Of a DNA stretch of 64,000 nt, positions 49,132 to 61,345 are shown piece by piece (position 1 is the first letter of the stretch; every line of letters starts with the position of its first letter). A model generated the notes under the pieces. It ran no database searches, had not been told where the DNA came from, and saw only the letters and a list, made by a program, of their open reading frames with translations. The stretch spans positions 337,001 to 401,000 of the forward strand of contig NZ_CP083455.1 of assembly GCF_020229735.1 (NCBI RefSeq), read 5' to 3'. The position numbers and the translations under genes are program-made. Origin of the DNA: Deinococcus taeanensis (GTDB lineage: Bacteria > Deinococcota > Deinococci > Deinococcales > Deinococcaceae).

Positions 49132-49660
49132 ATGCTGCTGCCGGGGCGCTGAGCGCCGCACCCGGCGCTGGGACCAGCGTTCAGGGAAAAGCGGTGCTCG
49201 GCCTGAATCTGCGGTGGGTGCCCATGACACACCGCCCCTGTTGGGCTGGCCGGGCCACACGGACGCCCGGTCGCGGCAACGGGCGCCACGCTGCCGGTGC
49301 CGCCTCCCGCAGAGGTCGTCCCGGTGATATCCGGGCCCCCATGGTGTCTGGGGTGTCTGGTCCCGGCCCGGTGAACCCAGCGTGAGCCAGTGCCGGTTTC
49401 CGTGCCAAGCCCAGGGGTACGGGCCGCGCCGCCGCCCGCAGGGAGTGAACGCCCTCGGGCTGTTTCTGACCTTACCGGGTGACGTTGCGCCCTCACTTCG
49501 TGAACGCTCTATAGAGTAAGGCCGCGTGTACTCGGCGCGGCCCGGTTGAAGCCCTGTGGCAGTTCAGGGCCGCGTCCACGCCCGGTTCATGCTGCCGGGG
49601 CGACAGTCTGATCAGGAGAGGCACTCCCAGAGCGCGCCTTCAGGCCTGCAGAGGTGGCTG
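49132..49660. other. Intergenic interval with no recognisable gene
   Basis: About 530 bp with only short, non-protein-like frames. A 10-bp palindrome CTCTATAGAG (49507-49516) is present but has no context suggesting function. Confidence 0.45.
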
Positions 49661-49662
49661 TC

Positions 49663-50769
49663 TCAGGTCTGCGGGCGTGGCAGCGGCACGTGAAGCTCAT
49701 TCGATGAGCCGCGCAGGCACGCGGCCCGCTGGGGTTGCGGGCGGGCGCCACATGTCCGGGCCTGCTCGATGAAGGTGGGCAGGTGTCCGCCAGTGCGCGC
49801 CAGGAGCGCCTGGAAGTCCGGAACAAGCGTGGCATAGGCAGCGACTGCGCCCAGAGACGCATTGTTCACGCCGCGCTGAAAGAAACCGTCATAGCCGCTG
49901 TAGCCGCCCCAGGTGAGTTTCAGGGCCGCGTATCGCTGATTCAGGGCCGTCAGGAGGGCGGCCTTGCGGGCGCGGCGCAGGTCGTCCGTCAGGTCCGGCG
50001 CGGCGTACAGCGCGTCCAGCTGAGCGCGCGTGTCCAGCAGCAGCGTCTCAAACGCCGCCTGCCGCGCCTGCAGCGTCCGGTCCTCGTCGCGCAGGGCGGA
50101 CGTGCCGCGTGCGTCCAGCCACCGGCGAACGCCTTCTTCCTCCACGGCGGTGGCGTACGACTCGTTGAACACCGTGTCGCCCGGAACGTACAGGCTGGGG
50201 TGCGCCAGCTCGTGAATCACGGTGCGGATCAGGGTGCTGTCCGGGTAGTTCAGCATGGTGGAGAGCAGCGGATCTTTCAGGTACCCGAGCGTGGAGTACG
50301 CGCTGACGCCGCCCACACTCACGTCCCGCCCGGCGGCGCGGCGCTCCTGCGCGTACGCCTGGGCCGCCCCCTCTGAGAAGTACCCCCGGTACCCGACGCA
50401 GCCCGCCACGGGGAAGCACGACGTGTCGAGCTGCACACTGAGTTCCGGTGCGGAGAAGACGTTCCACACCACGAACGGGCGCCCCACATCCACAAAATTC
50501 AGGAACGCTCCGTGGTCCGGCAGGCCCAGCCCGCCCTGCGCTTCCGGCGCCACGGCAAAGGCCCGGACGTCCGCCGCGAGTTGCACCTTGCGCCGCACCG
50601 GTTCGGGCGTGGCCGGGTCAGCCAGGACCGCCGCCACGGGCCGCGCGCGCCGCAGCAGGTCCAGCTGCCCGGCGGCCGCCTGCGTCAGGTACCGCACGTC
50701 CGCGCACCCGCTCAGCAGCGCCGCCCCGAGCGCCATCAGTGCGCCTGCCACCCACCCCCTGCGTGTCAT
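49663..50769 (-). CDS. Lipoprotein aminopeptidase (COG4324-like)
   Basis: 368 residues with a lipoprotein signal and lipobox LLSGC near residue 22. The zinc motif is HELAH in TVIHELAHPSLY near residue 190, followed by NESYATAVEEEGVRRWLD, which supplies the likely third ligand Glu. These features fit the family annotated as predicted aminopeptidases. It should act on the outer face of the membrane. Substrate unknown. Single gene. Confidence 0.85.
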   Translation of the reverse strand: MTRRGWVAGALMALGAALLSGCADVRYLTQAAAGQLDLLRRARPVAAVLADPATPEPVRRKVQLAADVRAFAVAPEAQGGLGLPDHGAFLNFVDVGRPFVVWNVFSAPELSVQLDTSCFPVAGCVGYRGYFSEGAAQAYAQERRAAGRDVSVGGVSAYSTLGYLKDPLLSTMLNYPDSTLIRTVIHELAHPSLYVPGDTVFNESYATAVEEEGVRRWLDARGTSALRDEDRTLQARQAAFETLLLDTRAQLDALYAAPDLTDDLRRARKAALLTALNQRYAALKLTWGGYSGYDGFFQRGVNNASLGAVAAYATLVPDFQALLARTGGHLPTFIEQARTCGARPQPQRAACLRGSSNELHVPLPRPQT

Positions 50770-51158
50770 GCCGCCAGTCTAGGGTGTGCCCGGGGTCTCG
50801 TCAGTGCTTTTCGAGTTCCCGCGGCCTCCAGGGGGTGGTGGTCCGGGATCAGCGACAGCAGCGCCACCCCGACGAGCGCCGCGCCGGAAGCCCAGGTGCC
50901 CCACCCGGATGAGCAGCGAGTGCGCCACCGCCGCCATGAGGGCGACGGCGCCGCGCACTCCCAAAGTGTTCCGGGCGAAATAGGACTCGGTGAGTGTTCC
51001 AGTAGCTCACGTCCACGGAACGGATCAGGTACGCCCGCGCCTCCACAGCCGCGTGACGTCCGGCCGCCCGTGCCCTCCGGAATCCTCAGTTGCAGTGCCA
51101 TGACCGTGCTGATTGCGAGTACCCGGTCACGGAACGCTGCGCGCCGTTCCTTCGTCAT
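50770..51158 (-). pseudogene. Possible frameshifted remnant of a small membrane protein
   Basis: Protein-like pieces occur in different frames of the minus strand, in order: VEARAYLIRSVDVSYWNTHR, then GVRGAVALMAAVAHSLLIRV (hydrophobic helix), then ALVGVALLSLIPDHHPLE (second helix). No single frame joins them. This suggests a decayed two-helix membrane protein; I do not recognise the family. Confidence 0.35.
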
Positions 51159-51322
51159 CAGCCGCCTTCCCCCACACCGCAGGGCAGGGAACGCGGGTGT
51201 ACAGAGGCCACCAAACGCAAGACCCGCTGAAGTCCACGTGAAGTCAGCCGCGCTCAGCTTTAACGCAACCCGGGAGATTCCGGAGCGGGCGGTGCGGCAC
51301 GCTGAGCGGCGGAGGTTTCACC

Positions 51323-51871
51323 ATGCTCAATCGCACCCTGCACGCCCGCATCCTCACCGCCGCTCTCGCCGTGGTCGTCCCGACCGCCCTGGCCGGTGGC
51401 GTCGGCACGCCCCCCATGGGGCCGGTCTCCACCGCGCAGGTCACGAACAACAGTGACGTGCTGTTCATGGAAGTCGCCACCATGAGCAACCTCGCCGAGA
51501 TCGCCACGTCCCGCCTGGCCCTGCAGAAGAGCAGCAACGCCGCCGTGCGCGCCTACGCGCAGATGATGATCACCCACCATACCCGCGCGCAGGCTGAACT
51601 GAACCAGCTGGCCGCCAGCAAAGGCGTCACCCTGACCGACAAGCCCGGCGCTGACCAGCGCCTGCAGGGCAACAAGCTCAGCGCCCTGAGCGGCAGCGCC
51701 TTCGACGCCGAGTACAAGAAAGTGCAGATTCAGGGCCACCAGATGATCCTGAATCTCATCCAGACGTACCGCAGCATCGGCAAGGACCCCGCTACGCTCG
51801 CCTACGCCGCCAAGACCCAGCCGGTCGTGCAGATGCACCTGACGCAGGCGCAGGCACTGCCCGTCCAGTAA
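51323..51871 (+). CDS. Secreted DUF4142 protein
   Basis: 182 residues. Signal peptide to about residue 25 (ILTAALAVVVPTALAGG). The mature protein is a four-helix DUF4142 domain with the usual FMEVATMSNLAEIATSRLAL and AYAQMMITHHTRAQAELNQL. Function unknown; the His pair resembles ferritin-like helices but no metal site is proven. GGAGG lies 7 nt before ATG. Followed by the cupin gene on the same strand. Confidence 0.88.
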   Translation: MLNRTLHARILTAALAVVVPTALAGGVGTPPMGPVSTAQVTNNSDVLFMEVATMSNLAEIATSRLALQKSSNAAVRAYAQMMITHHTRAQAELNQLAASKGVTLTDKPGADQRLQGNKLSALSGSAFDAEYKKVQIQGHQMILNLIQTYRSIGKDPATLAYAAKTQPVVQMHLTQAQALPVQ

Positions 51872-51916
51872 CGCCGGGTGCGGCGCGAGAGCCTGCCCCT
51901 CCAGTCAGGGGGCGCT

Positions 51917-52360
51917 GTGCCGAACAGTCACTGGCCTGTCCGGGTGTACCGCGCGGCGCTGAGCGGTCAAGCGCCCGCTGCGGTCGAGGCGCACCTGGCT
52001 GGACACGGCTGGAGCGCCGCCTGGCGCAACGGAATCTACCCGTACCACCACTACCACTCCACCGCGCATGAGGTGCTCGTGATCGCGTGCGGGCAGGCCA
52101 CCCTCACGCTGGGGGGTGAGGGCGGTCCCACAGTCAGCGTGGCCGAAGGGGACGTGCTGGTGCTGCCGGCCGGGACCGGGCACCGCCGGGACGCGGCCAG
52201 CGCCGACCTGCTGATCATCGGCGCGTACGCGCAGGGGCGGAGCTGGGATATCTGCCGACCTGAGCAGACTGATCCGGCAGAGGCGCACGGGCGAATCGTG
52301 CAGGTCCCGGATCCGCTGCGTGACCCTGTAACCGGAGAACCCTGGTCCGCCGGGCCCTGA
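51917..52360 (+). CDS. Small cupin protein (YjlB-like)
   Basis: 147 residues from GTG 51917, preceded by AGGGGG; a GTG at 51878 is also in frame but adds 13 poorly structured residues. Cupin motif 1 is GIYPYHHYHSTAHEVLVIAC (two or three His and a Glu for a metal), and motif 2 is VLVLPAGTGHRRD. The family is related to plant germin-like cupins and lacks a known substrate. Possibly co-transcribed with the DUF4142 gene. Confidence 0.8.
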   Translation: MPNSHWPVRVYRAALSGQAPAAVEAHLAGHGWSAAWRNGIYPYHHYHSTAHEVLVIACGQATLTLGGEGGPTVSVAEGDVLVLPAGTGHRRDAASADLLIIGAYAQGRSWDICRPEQTDPAEAHGRIVQVPDPLRDPVTGEPWSAGP

Positions 52361-52446
52361 GGCGCCACCAGGTCCGCTGGCCTGTGCCTGGCGTGCTGGG
52401 TCTGCAGGGAGCCGCTCTGTTCACCCGGTCCTGAATTGTGAACCTG

Positions 52447-52495
52447 CGCAACGAGAGAAGGGTCAGCCCACGGGGCTGACCCTTCTCTCGTTGCG
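52447..52495. terminator. Perfect 23-bp hairpin between cupin gene and sufD
   Basis: Arms 52447-52469 and 52473-52495 match at every base, with a 3-nt loop. The longest perfect inverted repeat in the window, between converging genes; likely bidirectional. Confidence 0.82.
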
Positions 52496-52503
52496 GCGTG
52501 CGC

Positions 52504-53856
52504 TCAGGCCACGCCGACTTTCTTGGCGATGATGCCCTCGATATACTTCACGACACTGACGAGGGGCACGCGGCCCAGGACGTCTTCGAGGAACGCCGTG
52601 ACAAGCATCTTCTCCGCCGTTTCCCGGCTGATGCCGCGCGACCGCAGGAAGAACAGCGCCTCCTGGTCGACGGGGCTGGTCGTGCTGCCGTGGCTGCACC
52701 GGACGTCGTTCGCGTTGATTTCCAGCTGCGGCACGCTGTAGTTACGCGCTTCACTGCTGAGCATCAGGGTGCGGTGCTTCTGGTAGGCGTCGGTCTTCTG
52801 GGCGCCCAGGTCCACCTTGATCATGCCGCTGAACACCCCGACCGACTGGTCGTTGTTCACGCCCTTGTACAGCAGGTCGCTGTGCGCGTGCGGCGCGGCG
52901 TGGTGCTGCAGCGTGTAGTGGTCGAAGTGCTGCCCGCCGTTGGCGAAGTACAGGGCCAGCATTTCACTGTCGGCCCCCTGGCCGCGCAGGTAGGACTGCA
53001 TTTCCGTGCGCGAGAGTGTGCCGCCCATCGTGACGACCAGGGAGTTCAGCGTGGCGTCCCGGGCCACGTCGCCGCGCTGACGCTGGATGTGCGTGACCCC
53101 TTCGCCCCAGTTCTGGATACTGACGTACCGGACCCGCGCGCCGTCTTTGACCACGAGTTCCACTGCGCCGATGGCGTACGTTCCGGGCAGCGCCTCGCTG
53201 TCCTGTTCGTCAATGAACGTCACCTGCGCGTTCTCCTCGGCCACGACGAGCGTGCGGGTCGCCGTGTACGTGCCGGCCTCGCTCATGACGCGGAAGGAGC
53301 CCAGCGGCAGTTCGACTTCCACGCCGCGCGGTACGTACACGAACGCGCCGTTCGTCCACAGGGCCGCGGCGAGCGCGCTGAACTTGCCTTCGCTGGGGTC
53401 CGGGCTCTTGCTCGGCGTGGTGCCGGGCGCCGCGATGGTGGTGTCGTCCGGCACTTCAGCCGGCACCACGGAGTACAGGTACTGCTGCACCTTGTCCGCG
53501 TGCTGCTCCACCGCCGTTTTCAGGTCGGTGAAGATCACACCCTTCGCGGCGAGTTCGGCCGGCAGGAACGTGCGGTACACGACGTCCGGCCCGTCGAGCA
53601 CCAGATATGCGCCGACGTCGGTGCCGGTCAGGCGCTCCTGCACGCTGGCCGGCAGGGCCGTCACGTCGGCGGCAGTGTCACGCTTGCCGTGCGGGCGCAG
53701 CTGAGCGAAGTCCACGCTGACCTGCGTGTACTTCCAGGCTTCCACGTTCTCGGTGGGAATAGTGAGCTGTTCGAACAGCTCCAGGCTCTCTTTGCGTTTC
53801 GCGCTGAGCCACTCGGGGCCCTGCACCAGCGCCAGCTGATCATTGAATGTCGTCAT
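52504..53856 (-). CDS. sufD: Fe-S cluster assembly protein SufD
   Basis: 450 residues, beta-helix scaffold subunit of SufBCD. Family landmarks: YVPRGVEVELPLGSFRVMSE, RYVSIQNWGEGV, HHAAPHAHSDLLYKGVNND and NDVRCSHGSTTSPVDQEALF near the C-terminus with the conserved His. It is last of the suf operon (sufC-sufB-VOC-sufD), 30 bp after the VOC gene. Confidence 0.93.
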   Translation of the reverse strand: MTTFNDQLALVQGPEWLSAKRKESLELFEQLTIPTENVEAWKYTQVSVDFAQLRPHGKRDTAADVTALPASVQERLTGTDVGAYLVLDGPDVVYRTFLPAELAAKGVIFTDLKTAVEQHADKVQQYLYSVVPAEVPDDTTIAAPGTTPSKSPDPSEGKFSALAAALWTNGAFVYVPRGVEVELPLGSFRVMSEAGTYTATRTLVVAEENAQVTFIDEQDSEALPGTYAIGAVELVVKDGARVRYVSIQNWGEGVTHIQRQRGDVARDATLNSLVVTMGGTLSRTEMQSYLRGQGADSEMLALYFANGGQHFDHYTLQHHAAPHAHSDLLYKGVNNDQSVGVFSGMIKVDLGAQKTDAYQKHRTLMLSSEARNYSVPQLEINANDVRCSHGSTTSPVDQEALFFLRSRGISRETAEKMLVTAFLEDVLGRVPLVSVVKYIEGIIAKKVGVA

Positions 53857-53885
53857 GGGACCTCCAGGAAGTAAGTAGCGGTCCC

Positions 53886-54245
53886 TCAGCCGAGGAACGA
53901 CTCGACCTCGATCACCACGCCGAACGGCGCGGTGAAGTAGAAGGTCAGCCGTCCATGGTTCTCGCTGGGGCCCGGAATGTGAAAGCCGCCGTCGGTCAGC
54001 TGCCGGTGAACGGCACGCACCTGTTCAGGCGTGTCCTGCAGGAATCCGATGTGAAACACCTTCGGGTACTGCACGTCATTCACGCGGAACATGGACAGCA
54101 GCGCGCCGTCATCGTCGCGCAGGAACGCCATCTTCTCGTCCAGGGGCATGCCACCCCCGGCGGGGCGCAGACCGAAGTACCGCTGGAAGATGTCCACGGC
54201 CTGCAGGACATCCGTGACGCCCAGATTGATGTGGTTGAGTTTCAT
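53886..54245 (-). CDS. VOC-family (glyoxalase-like) protein inside the suf operon
   Basis: 119 residues from ATG 54245. One vicinal-oxygen-chelate domain of two beta-alpha-beta-beta-beta modules: LNHINLGVTDVLQAVDIFQR with metal-ligand His4-like residue, FHIGFLQDTPEQVRAVHRQL, and YFTAPFGVVIEVESF with the terminal Glu ligand. VOC enzymes include glyoxalases, dioxygenases and resistance proteins. It is inserted between sufB and sufD (gaps of 71 and 30 bp), which is unusual; a role in Fe-S assembly or in metal or aldehyde stress is a guess. Confidence 0.85.
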   Translation of the reverse strand: MKLNHINLGVTDVLQAVDIFQRYFGLRPAGGGMPLDEKMAFLRDDDGALLSMFRVNDVQYPKVFHIGFLQDTPEQVRAVHRQLTDGGFHIPGPSENHGRLTFYFTAPFGVVIEVESFLG

Positions 54246-54315
54246 GGCGCGTCTCCTGAACGGCACGTGAGGCCCCCCGGGCGGACATGAGCCGCGGGCC
54301 GGGGGGAGTGGGGGG

Positions 54316-55722
<1,407 letters not shown>

Positions 55723-55789
55723 GGTGGTGACTCCTTGCGTGCTCAGTGAGGGTGCAGGGCCGCGCCGGAGCGGGCCGCCGCCGCCGGCC

Positions 55790-56545
<756 letters not shown>

Positions 56546-56575
56546 GCGGGCTCCTTTGGGAATCACAGGGTTTGT

Positions 56576-56590
56576 TAGGAATGATTCCTA
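56576..56590. promoter_or_regulatory. 7-1-7 palindrome upstream of the suf operon (Fur-family-like box)
   Basis: TAGGAAT-G-ATTCCTA, perfect 7-bp arms around one base, with the AATNATT core of Fur/PerR boxes. It is 30 bp before the sufC start, where it would cover the promoter. Iron or oxidative control of suf is plausible; the binding protein is not identified. Confidence 0.55.
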
Positions 56591-56731
56591 GTTACCTTGC
56601 CATTTTACCCGTCGCGCCGCCCAAAGTCGAGTGAGTCACTGCGGATTCCGTCTGCCCTCCACCGCATCCTCATGAGGTGCCCACAAGCATTTTTCACGCT
56701 TGCCACGCCCCCCCATGCTACCCGTGAAGCC

Positions 56732-57418
56732 GTGACCCTCCTCGACCTTGCCCGCGCCGCCGGCCCCCTGCTGTGGGTGCTGCTGGCCCTGTCCCTGTAC
56801 GTCGTGTACCTCACCGCCGCACGCGCCCAGGCCCTGACGCGCCTCGGACAGGACGCCCGCACCCTCATCGAACGTGCCCGCGCCGTCACCGCCGAAAGCG
56901 GCCCCGTCGCCGCCCTCGCCGAAGTGGACCGCGCCGCCCACCCCAGCCCCGCCGCGCAGGTCCTGCGCGCCGGCCTTGCCCGCGCCGACCGCGGCGTCAG
57001 CACCGCCGAAAGCGCCATGCACTCCGCCCTTCTCGCCGAGGACGCCCGCGCCTACGCCGGCCTGAGCGCCCTCGGCACCGCCGCGCAGGTCGCCCCCCTG
57101 CTGGGCCTGCTCGGCACGGTCATCGGCATGGTCCGTTCCTTCCTGGTGTTCAGCCAGACCAGCGCCCCCACCCCCGCACAACTCGCCACCGGCATCAGCG
57201 AAGCCCTGATCAATACCGCCGCCGGCCTGATTGTCGCGGTGATCGCCTACGTCGCCCGCGGCGCTCTGCGCGCCCGCGCCGACCGGATCATGATCCAGGC
57301 CGAACAGGTGACCGAAGACCTCCCCAGCTGGCTCGCCCGCCCCGGCGCGCTCACACCCGCACCCCGCACCGACACCCGCCTGCCCGAAGTGGCCCTCACC
57401 TTCAGCGGCGCCCAGTGA
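56732..57418 (+). CDS. ExbB/TolQ-family proton channel subunit
   Basis: 228 residues from GTG 56732. Three membrane helices: ~10-30 (LLWVLLALSLYVVYLTAARA), ~115-145 containing PLLGLLGTVIGMVRSF (the conserved Gly-Thr segment) and ~160-185 (ALINTAAGLIVAVIAYVARG). With ExbD it forms a proton-driven motor in the inner membrane that energises a TonB- or TolA-like protein. An ATG at 56597 is in frame but lies over the suf operator region. Followed by exbD after 19 bp. Confidence 0.87.
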   Translation: MTLLDLARAAGPLLWVLLALSLYVVYLTAARAQALTRLGQDARTLIERARAVTAESGPVAALAEVDRAAHPSPAAQVLRAGLARADRGVSTAESAMHSALLAEDARAYAGLSALGTAAQVAPLLGLLGTVIGMVRSFLVFSQTSAPTPAQLATGISEALINTAAGLIVAVIAYVARGALRARADRIMIQAEQVTEDLPSWLARPGALTPAPRTDTRLPEVALTFSGAQ

Positions 57419-57437
57419 CGCCCACCCAGGCCCACCC

Positions 57438-57854
57438 ATGATCCGGCGCACCCGCCGCTTCCGTGCCGACCACGACCCCGTCACCTTCGACTTCGCGCCC
57501 ATGGTGGACATCGTGCTGCTGCTGCTGATCTTCTTCTTCCTGACCAGCACCCTCGGCGCGCGGCAGAACGCCCTGCCGCTCGACCTGCCCCGCGCCAGCC
57601 GCACCGTGCAGGAAACCCCGGACCTGCCCATCGTCAGCGTGAACCGCGCCGGGCAGGTGTTCCTGAACGGCCAGGCCACCACCCTCACCAGACTGGGCAC
57701 GCAGCTCAAACCGCTCGCTGCCGCGTCCGGCGGCGTGGTCGGCGTCCGCGCAGACAAACGCGGCAGCTACGGCACCGTCGTCAGTGTCATGGACGAGATC
57801 AAGAAAGCCGGCGGCACCCGCCTCGCCCTGGGCACCCAGACAGAGACCCCATGA
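57438..57854 (+). CDS. ExbD/TolR-family protein
   Basis: 138 residues: a short cytoplasmic N-terminus, one membrane helix with the functional Asp in FAPMVDIVLLLLIFFFL (near residue 24), and a periplasmic ExbD domain (LPIVSVNRAGQVFLNGQATT, VGVRADKRGSYGTVVSVMDE). It works with the ExbB-like protein upstream. Its TGA overlaps the ATG of the TonB-like gene. Confidence 0.9.
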   Translation: MIRRTRRFRADHDPVTFDFAPMVDIVLLLLIFFFLTSTLGARQNALPLDLPRASRTVQETPDLPIVSVNRAGQVFLNGQATTLTRLGTQLKPLAAASGGVVGVRADKRGSYGTVVSVMDEIKKAGGTRLALGTQTETP

Positions 57855-59688
57855 CCACGCTGCCCCGCCCCCCACACCCCCCGAACCCCGCGAAGGGCGC
57901 CGCGCCGCCGCTGCCACCGTCGCCGTGCACGCCGCCCTGCTGGCCGGCCTGCTGCTGCTGCGCCCCCCGCCGCTGCCCACCGCCCCGCCGCCCAACCCGG
58001 CCCGCGCGCCGCTGGAAGTCGTGACGCTGGCCCCCGCCCCCACCCCGACCGGCCGCTTGGGCGCGGAGGTTGCCCGGCCGGAAGTCCCTCAGGCAGTCCC
58101 CACCCGTTCCGCCCCCACAGCGCCGGCCCCGGCGCGCCCAGCCCGAACCCCCCCTGCCCGGGCCATCCCCCCGGCTGCTGCGCCGCCCCCCGCGCCCACT
58201 CCGGTTCCCCAGCCGCCTGCCGCAGGCGCCCCCCAGGACCGAGCGGGCGCCGCCGCCAGCGTTCCAGCCCGGCCCGCCAGTGCGCCCGCACCGGCGTTCC
58301 CCAGCCCGGCGGCAGCCGCGCCCGCCACGACCCCCGGCGTAACCAGCGCGCCGATCACGCCAGCGGTCCCCAGCGCAGCGCCCGCGAGCGCCGTCACGCC
58401 GGACGAACCGGTCCTCACGGCGCCAGCCGAAGCGCGCCGCGACACACCTCAGCTCCCCCCGGTCACATCGCCTGCTGGCAGGGCCGCCGCGCCGATCACA
58501 CCAGCGGCGCCCGCCCTGGCGGCGCCCACCACAACCATTCCCGCCGACGCCGAACCTGCGCCGGAACCCATCACGGCCCTGCCCCGCCGGGAGGACCTCA
58601 CGGCCGCCCAGCCTGCCGGGGCCGTCACTGCCGCCCCGGCGCGGGCCACGGCAGGCCCCCCGGACCCGGCGGACGTGCGCGGCATTCCCGCCCGGCCCGT
58701 GACGAGTGCAGCCGAGGCGCCAGCCGCGACCACCGCCAGCCGCGCTCCCCTCCCGGCGGACCAGGTCCCCACGGCTGCGCCCGCCGCCCGGCCTGCGCCC
58801 ACCCCGGCGCGGAGCGAGACGCCAGAGCCGTCCCCAGCTTCCCGAGCCGCCGACCCTGCCCCGGCAGGCCCCGCGGCCACCATTGCCCGGCCCGACCCGA
58901 ACGCGGAGGCACCCGGCACGGCCGCCCCGGCACCCGCCAGCGGCCCGCCTGCGCGCAGTGACGACCCGGTTCGCAGCGAGCCGGTTGCCCGCGAGGATAC
59001 CCGCCCTGCTCCCGGAGCAGGCACCGCCGGGAGCACCGGACCGGCCGAACCGGCGCCGCGCCCTGACCCCGGCAGCCGTACCGGCAGCGGCACTGCTCCC
59101 AGCGGCGGGGCGCCCGATCCGGGTCCCACGCGCGGCGTGGGCGGCACCGGCGGCGGGGCGGGGGGGACTGACCCTGGCCCCGCCACGGGCCGCCCTGGTG
59201 GGAGGGGTGATGCCGGCACGGGCGGCGGTCTGGCCCCCAGCGGTCGCGGCGACGGCAACGGCGCGGGTAGTGCCGGGACAGGCAGTGACCCGGCCGGTCC
59301 TGTGGCCCGTGGTGGTGGCGCTGGAACAGGCGCTGAGGACCGGCCGCTTGCCTGCACGGTCGCCATTGACGTGCGCGGCCTGGGCACGTTCCAGCGGGAC
59401 ATGAGCAGCTTCGTGTACGCCGGTGGCGCGCAGCTGTGGCCGGATGCCGAACTCATCAAGGGCGTGTCCAGCGCCGTGGTGCAGGAAGGGAACCTGCACA
59501 CCTACGTCACCAGCGAGGCGGCGCTCGGGCAGTTCCCGAACGTCACGCTCGTAAAAGCCGAACGCATTCAACCCAACCGTTTCGCCCCGAACTCCAGGGT
59601 GTACACCGACGTCACCCTGTCTGACGCGGCCGCCACGCAGTTCCGCGCTGCCGGAAAGGCCTGCCGCGTCGTGTACCTCAAGAACTGA
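57851..59688 (+). CDS. TonB-like protein with very long Pro/Ala-rich region and atypical C-terminal domain (apparent 5' frameshift)
   Basis: About 612 residues if repaired. A basic start and one membrane helix (TVAVHAALLAGLLLL) precede ~450 residues rich in Pro, Ala, Thr, then Gly, and a C-terminal ~110-residue domain (CTVAIDVRGLGTFQRDMSSF ... VYTDVTLSDAAATQFRAAGK). TonB and TolA share the helix-plus-Pro-rich plan, but the end lacks the usual TonB fold motifs. ATG 57851 overlaps the exbD stop (ATGA), the expected coupled start, yet is one base out of frame; one extra C in the CCCCGCCCCCCAC stretch would join them. In-frame GTGs at 57784 or 57926 lack support. Confidence 0.75.
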
Positions 59689-59705
59689 CCCCCACAAGGA
59701 GCCCC

Positions 59706-60482
<777 letters not shown>

Positions 60483-60492
60483 CGGCCGGGCA

Positions 60493-60533
60493 CCGGGCGG
60501 GGCGGGGGAGAGGCTCACCGTGACCCCGCCCGG
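60493..60533 (+). terminator. Possible terminator of the Exb operon
   Basis: CCGGGCGGGG (60493-60502) pairs with CCCCGCCCGG (60524-60533) around a 21-nt loop. Weak because of loop size. Confidence 0.4.
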
Positions 60534-60539
60534 CAGCGT

Positions 60540-61345
60540 GTGGCCCGCTCAGGCCCCCTGGAGTCGGGTGCGGACGCCATGGCGTCTGGATTGTCCAGGC
60601 TGGTGAAGTCGCCGCGGACCTCCACGGACACCAGCACGCCGCGCCGCACGCGCCACATGATTGCGCCGCTGCGGGTGGGCAGATCAGGAGCCCCGGGTCA
60701 TTCGCCTCCAGCGTCACCGGTCCGGCGCGTCGGGTAGAGGTGCGCGGCAGCGTGTGGAGACCCAGGGCCTGTTCCTCCAGGGGCGCGGCCGGATCCACGC
60801 GGCGCGCCCCGATCACCTGCGCTTCCGGCAGGCCGTGCAGGCCCTCATCCAGCGTGGCTTTCAGGGCCACGACCTGACCAGGGGAGCGTTGGTGCGCACC
60901 ACCTTCGGCTGGGCGGCCTCCAGGCGGTCCCGGACGGCCGCGGCGCTGAAGCCGGCGAAGCTCACCGAGGAGATCGCGCCGACGCGGCAGCACGAGTGAA
61001 GGGCGATGCACGCCTCCGGGTCGTCCCCCAGGTCAATCGTCACCCGGTCCCCGTCGTCACGCCGAGGTCCTGGAAGGCCACGGAGAAGCGGGCCGCGGCG
61101 TCCGTGACCTGCCCGGGCGGCCACGTTTCACCCAGGCTGTCCTCGCGTTCGTCGCGCGACCTGTTCGGGGGGAACGGTTCTGGCAGTTCACGCTGACGTT
61201 CCCGGTCGCGTCGGGAAAAGAGTCAGAATTGCCGAGGGTGCTGCGCTGCGCGGAGGTGGTCGGCGTGACCCAGGTGAGGTCCCAGGCGGGTTTCAGCCAG
61301 TCCACCTGGGGGTCCAGGCAGCCTCCTCCGGGAAGCCGGGCGCGG
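60540..61345 (-). pseudogene. Decayed acetyl/propionyl-CoA synthetase
   Basis: Acs-like segments appear in order on the minus strand but in different frames: DWLKPAWDLTW then GNVSVNC (the N-terminal substrate region), VTDAAARFSVAFQDLGVTTG, then after a frame change GDRVTIDLGDDPEACIALHS and GFSAAAVRDRLEAAQPKVV, then VVALKATLDEGL and VTLEANDPGLLICP, which stops just before the expected ATP loop. The intact acsA at 42.5 kb has matching segments ([38 protein letters not shown]). Several frameshifts and a lost C-terminal half make this a pseudogene. Confidence 0.75.

Noticed and set aside
49507..49516. Palindrome CTCTATAGAG
   Set aside because: Short, isolated and not near a gene start; likely chance.
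57799..59697. Minus-strand open frame opposite the TonB-like gene
   Set aside because: Gly/Arg-rich complement of a Pro/Ala-rich sequence; no start context or domain.
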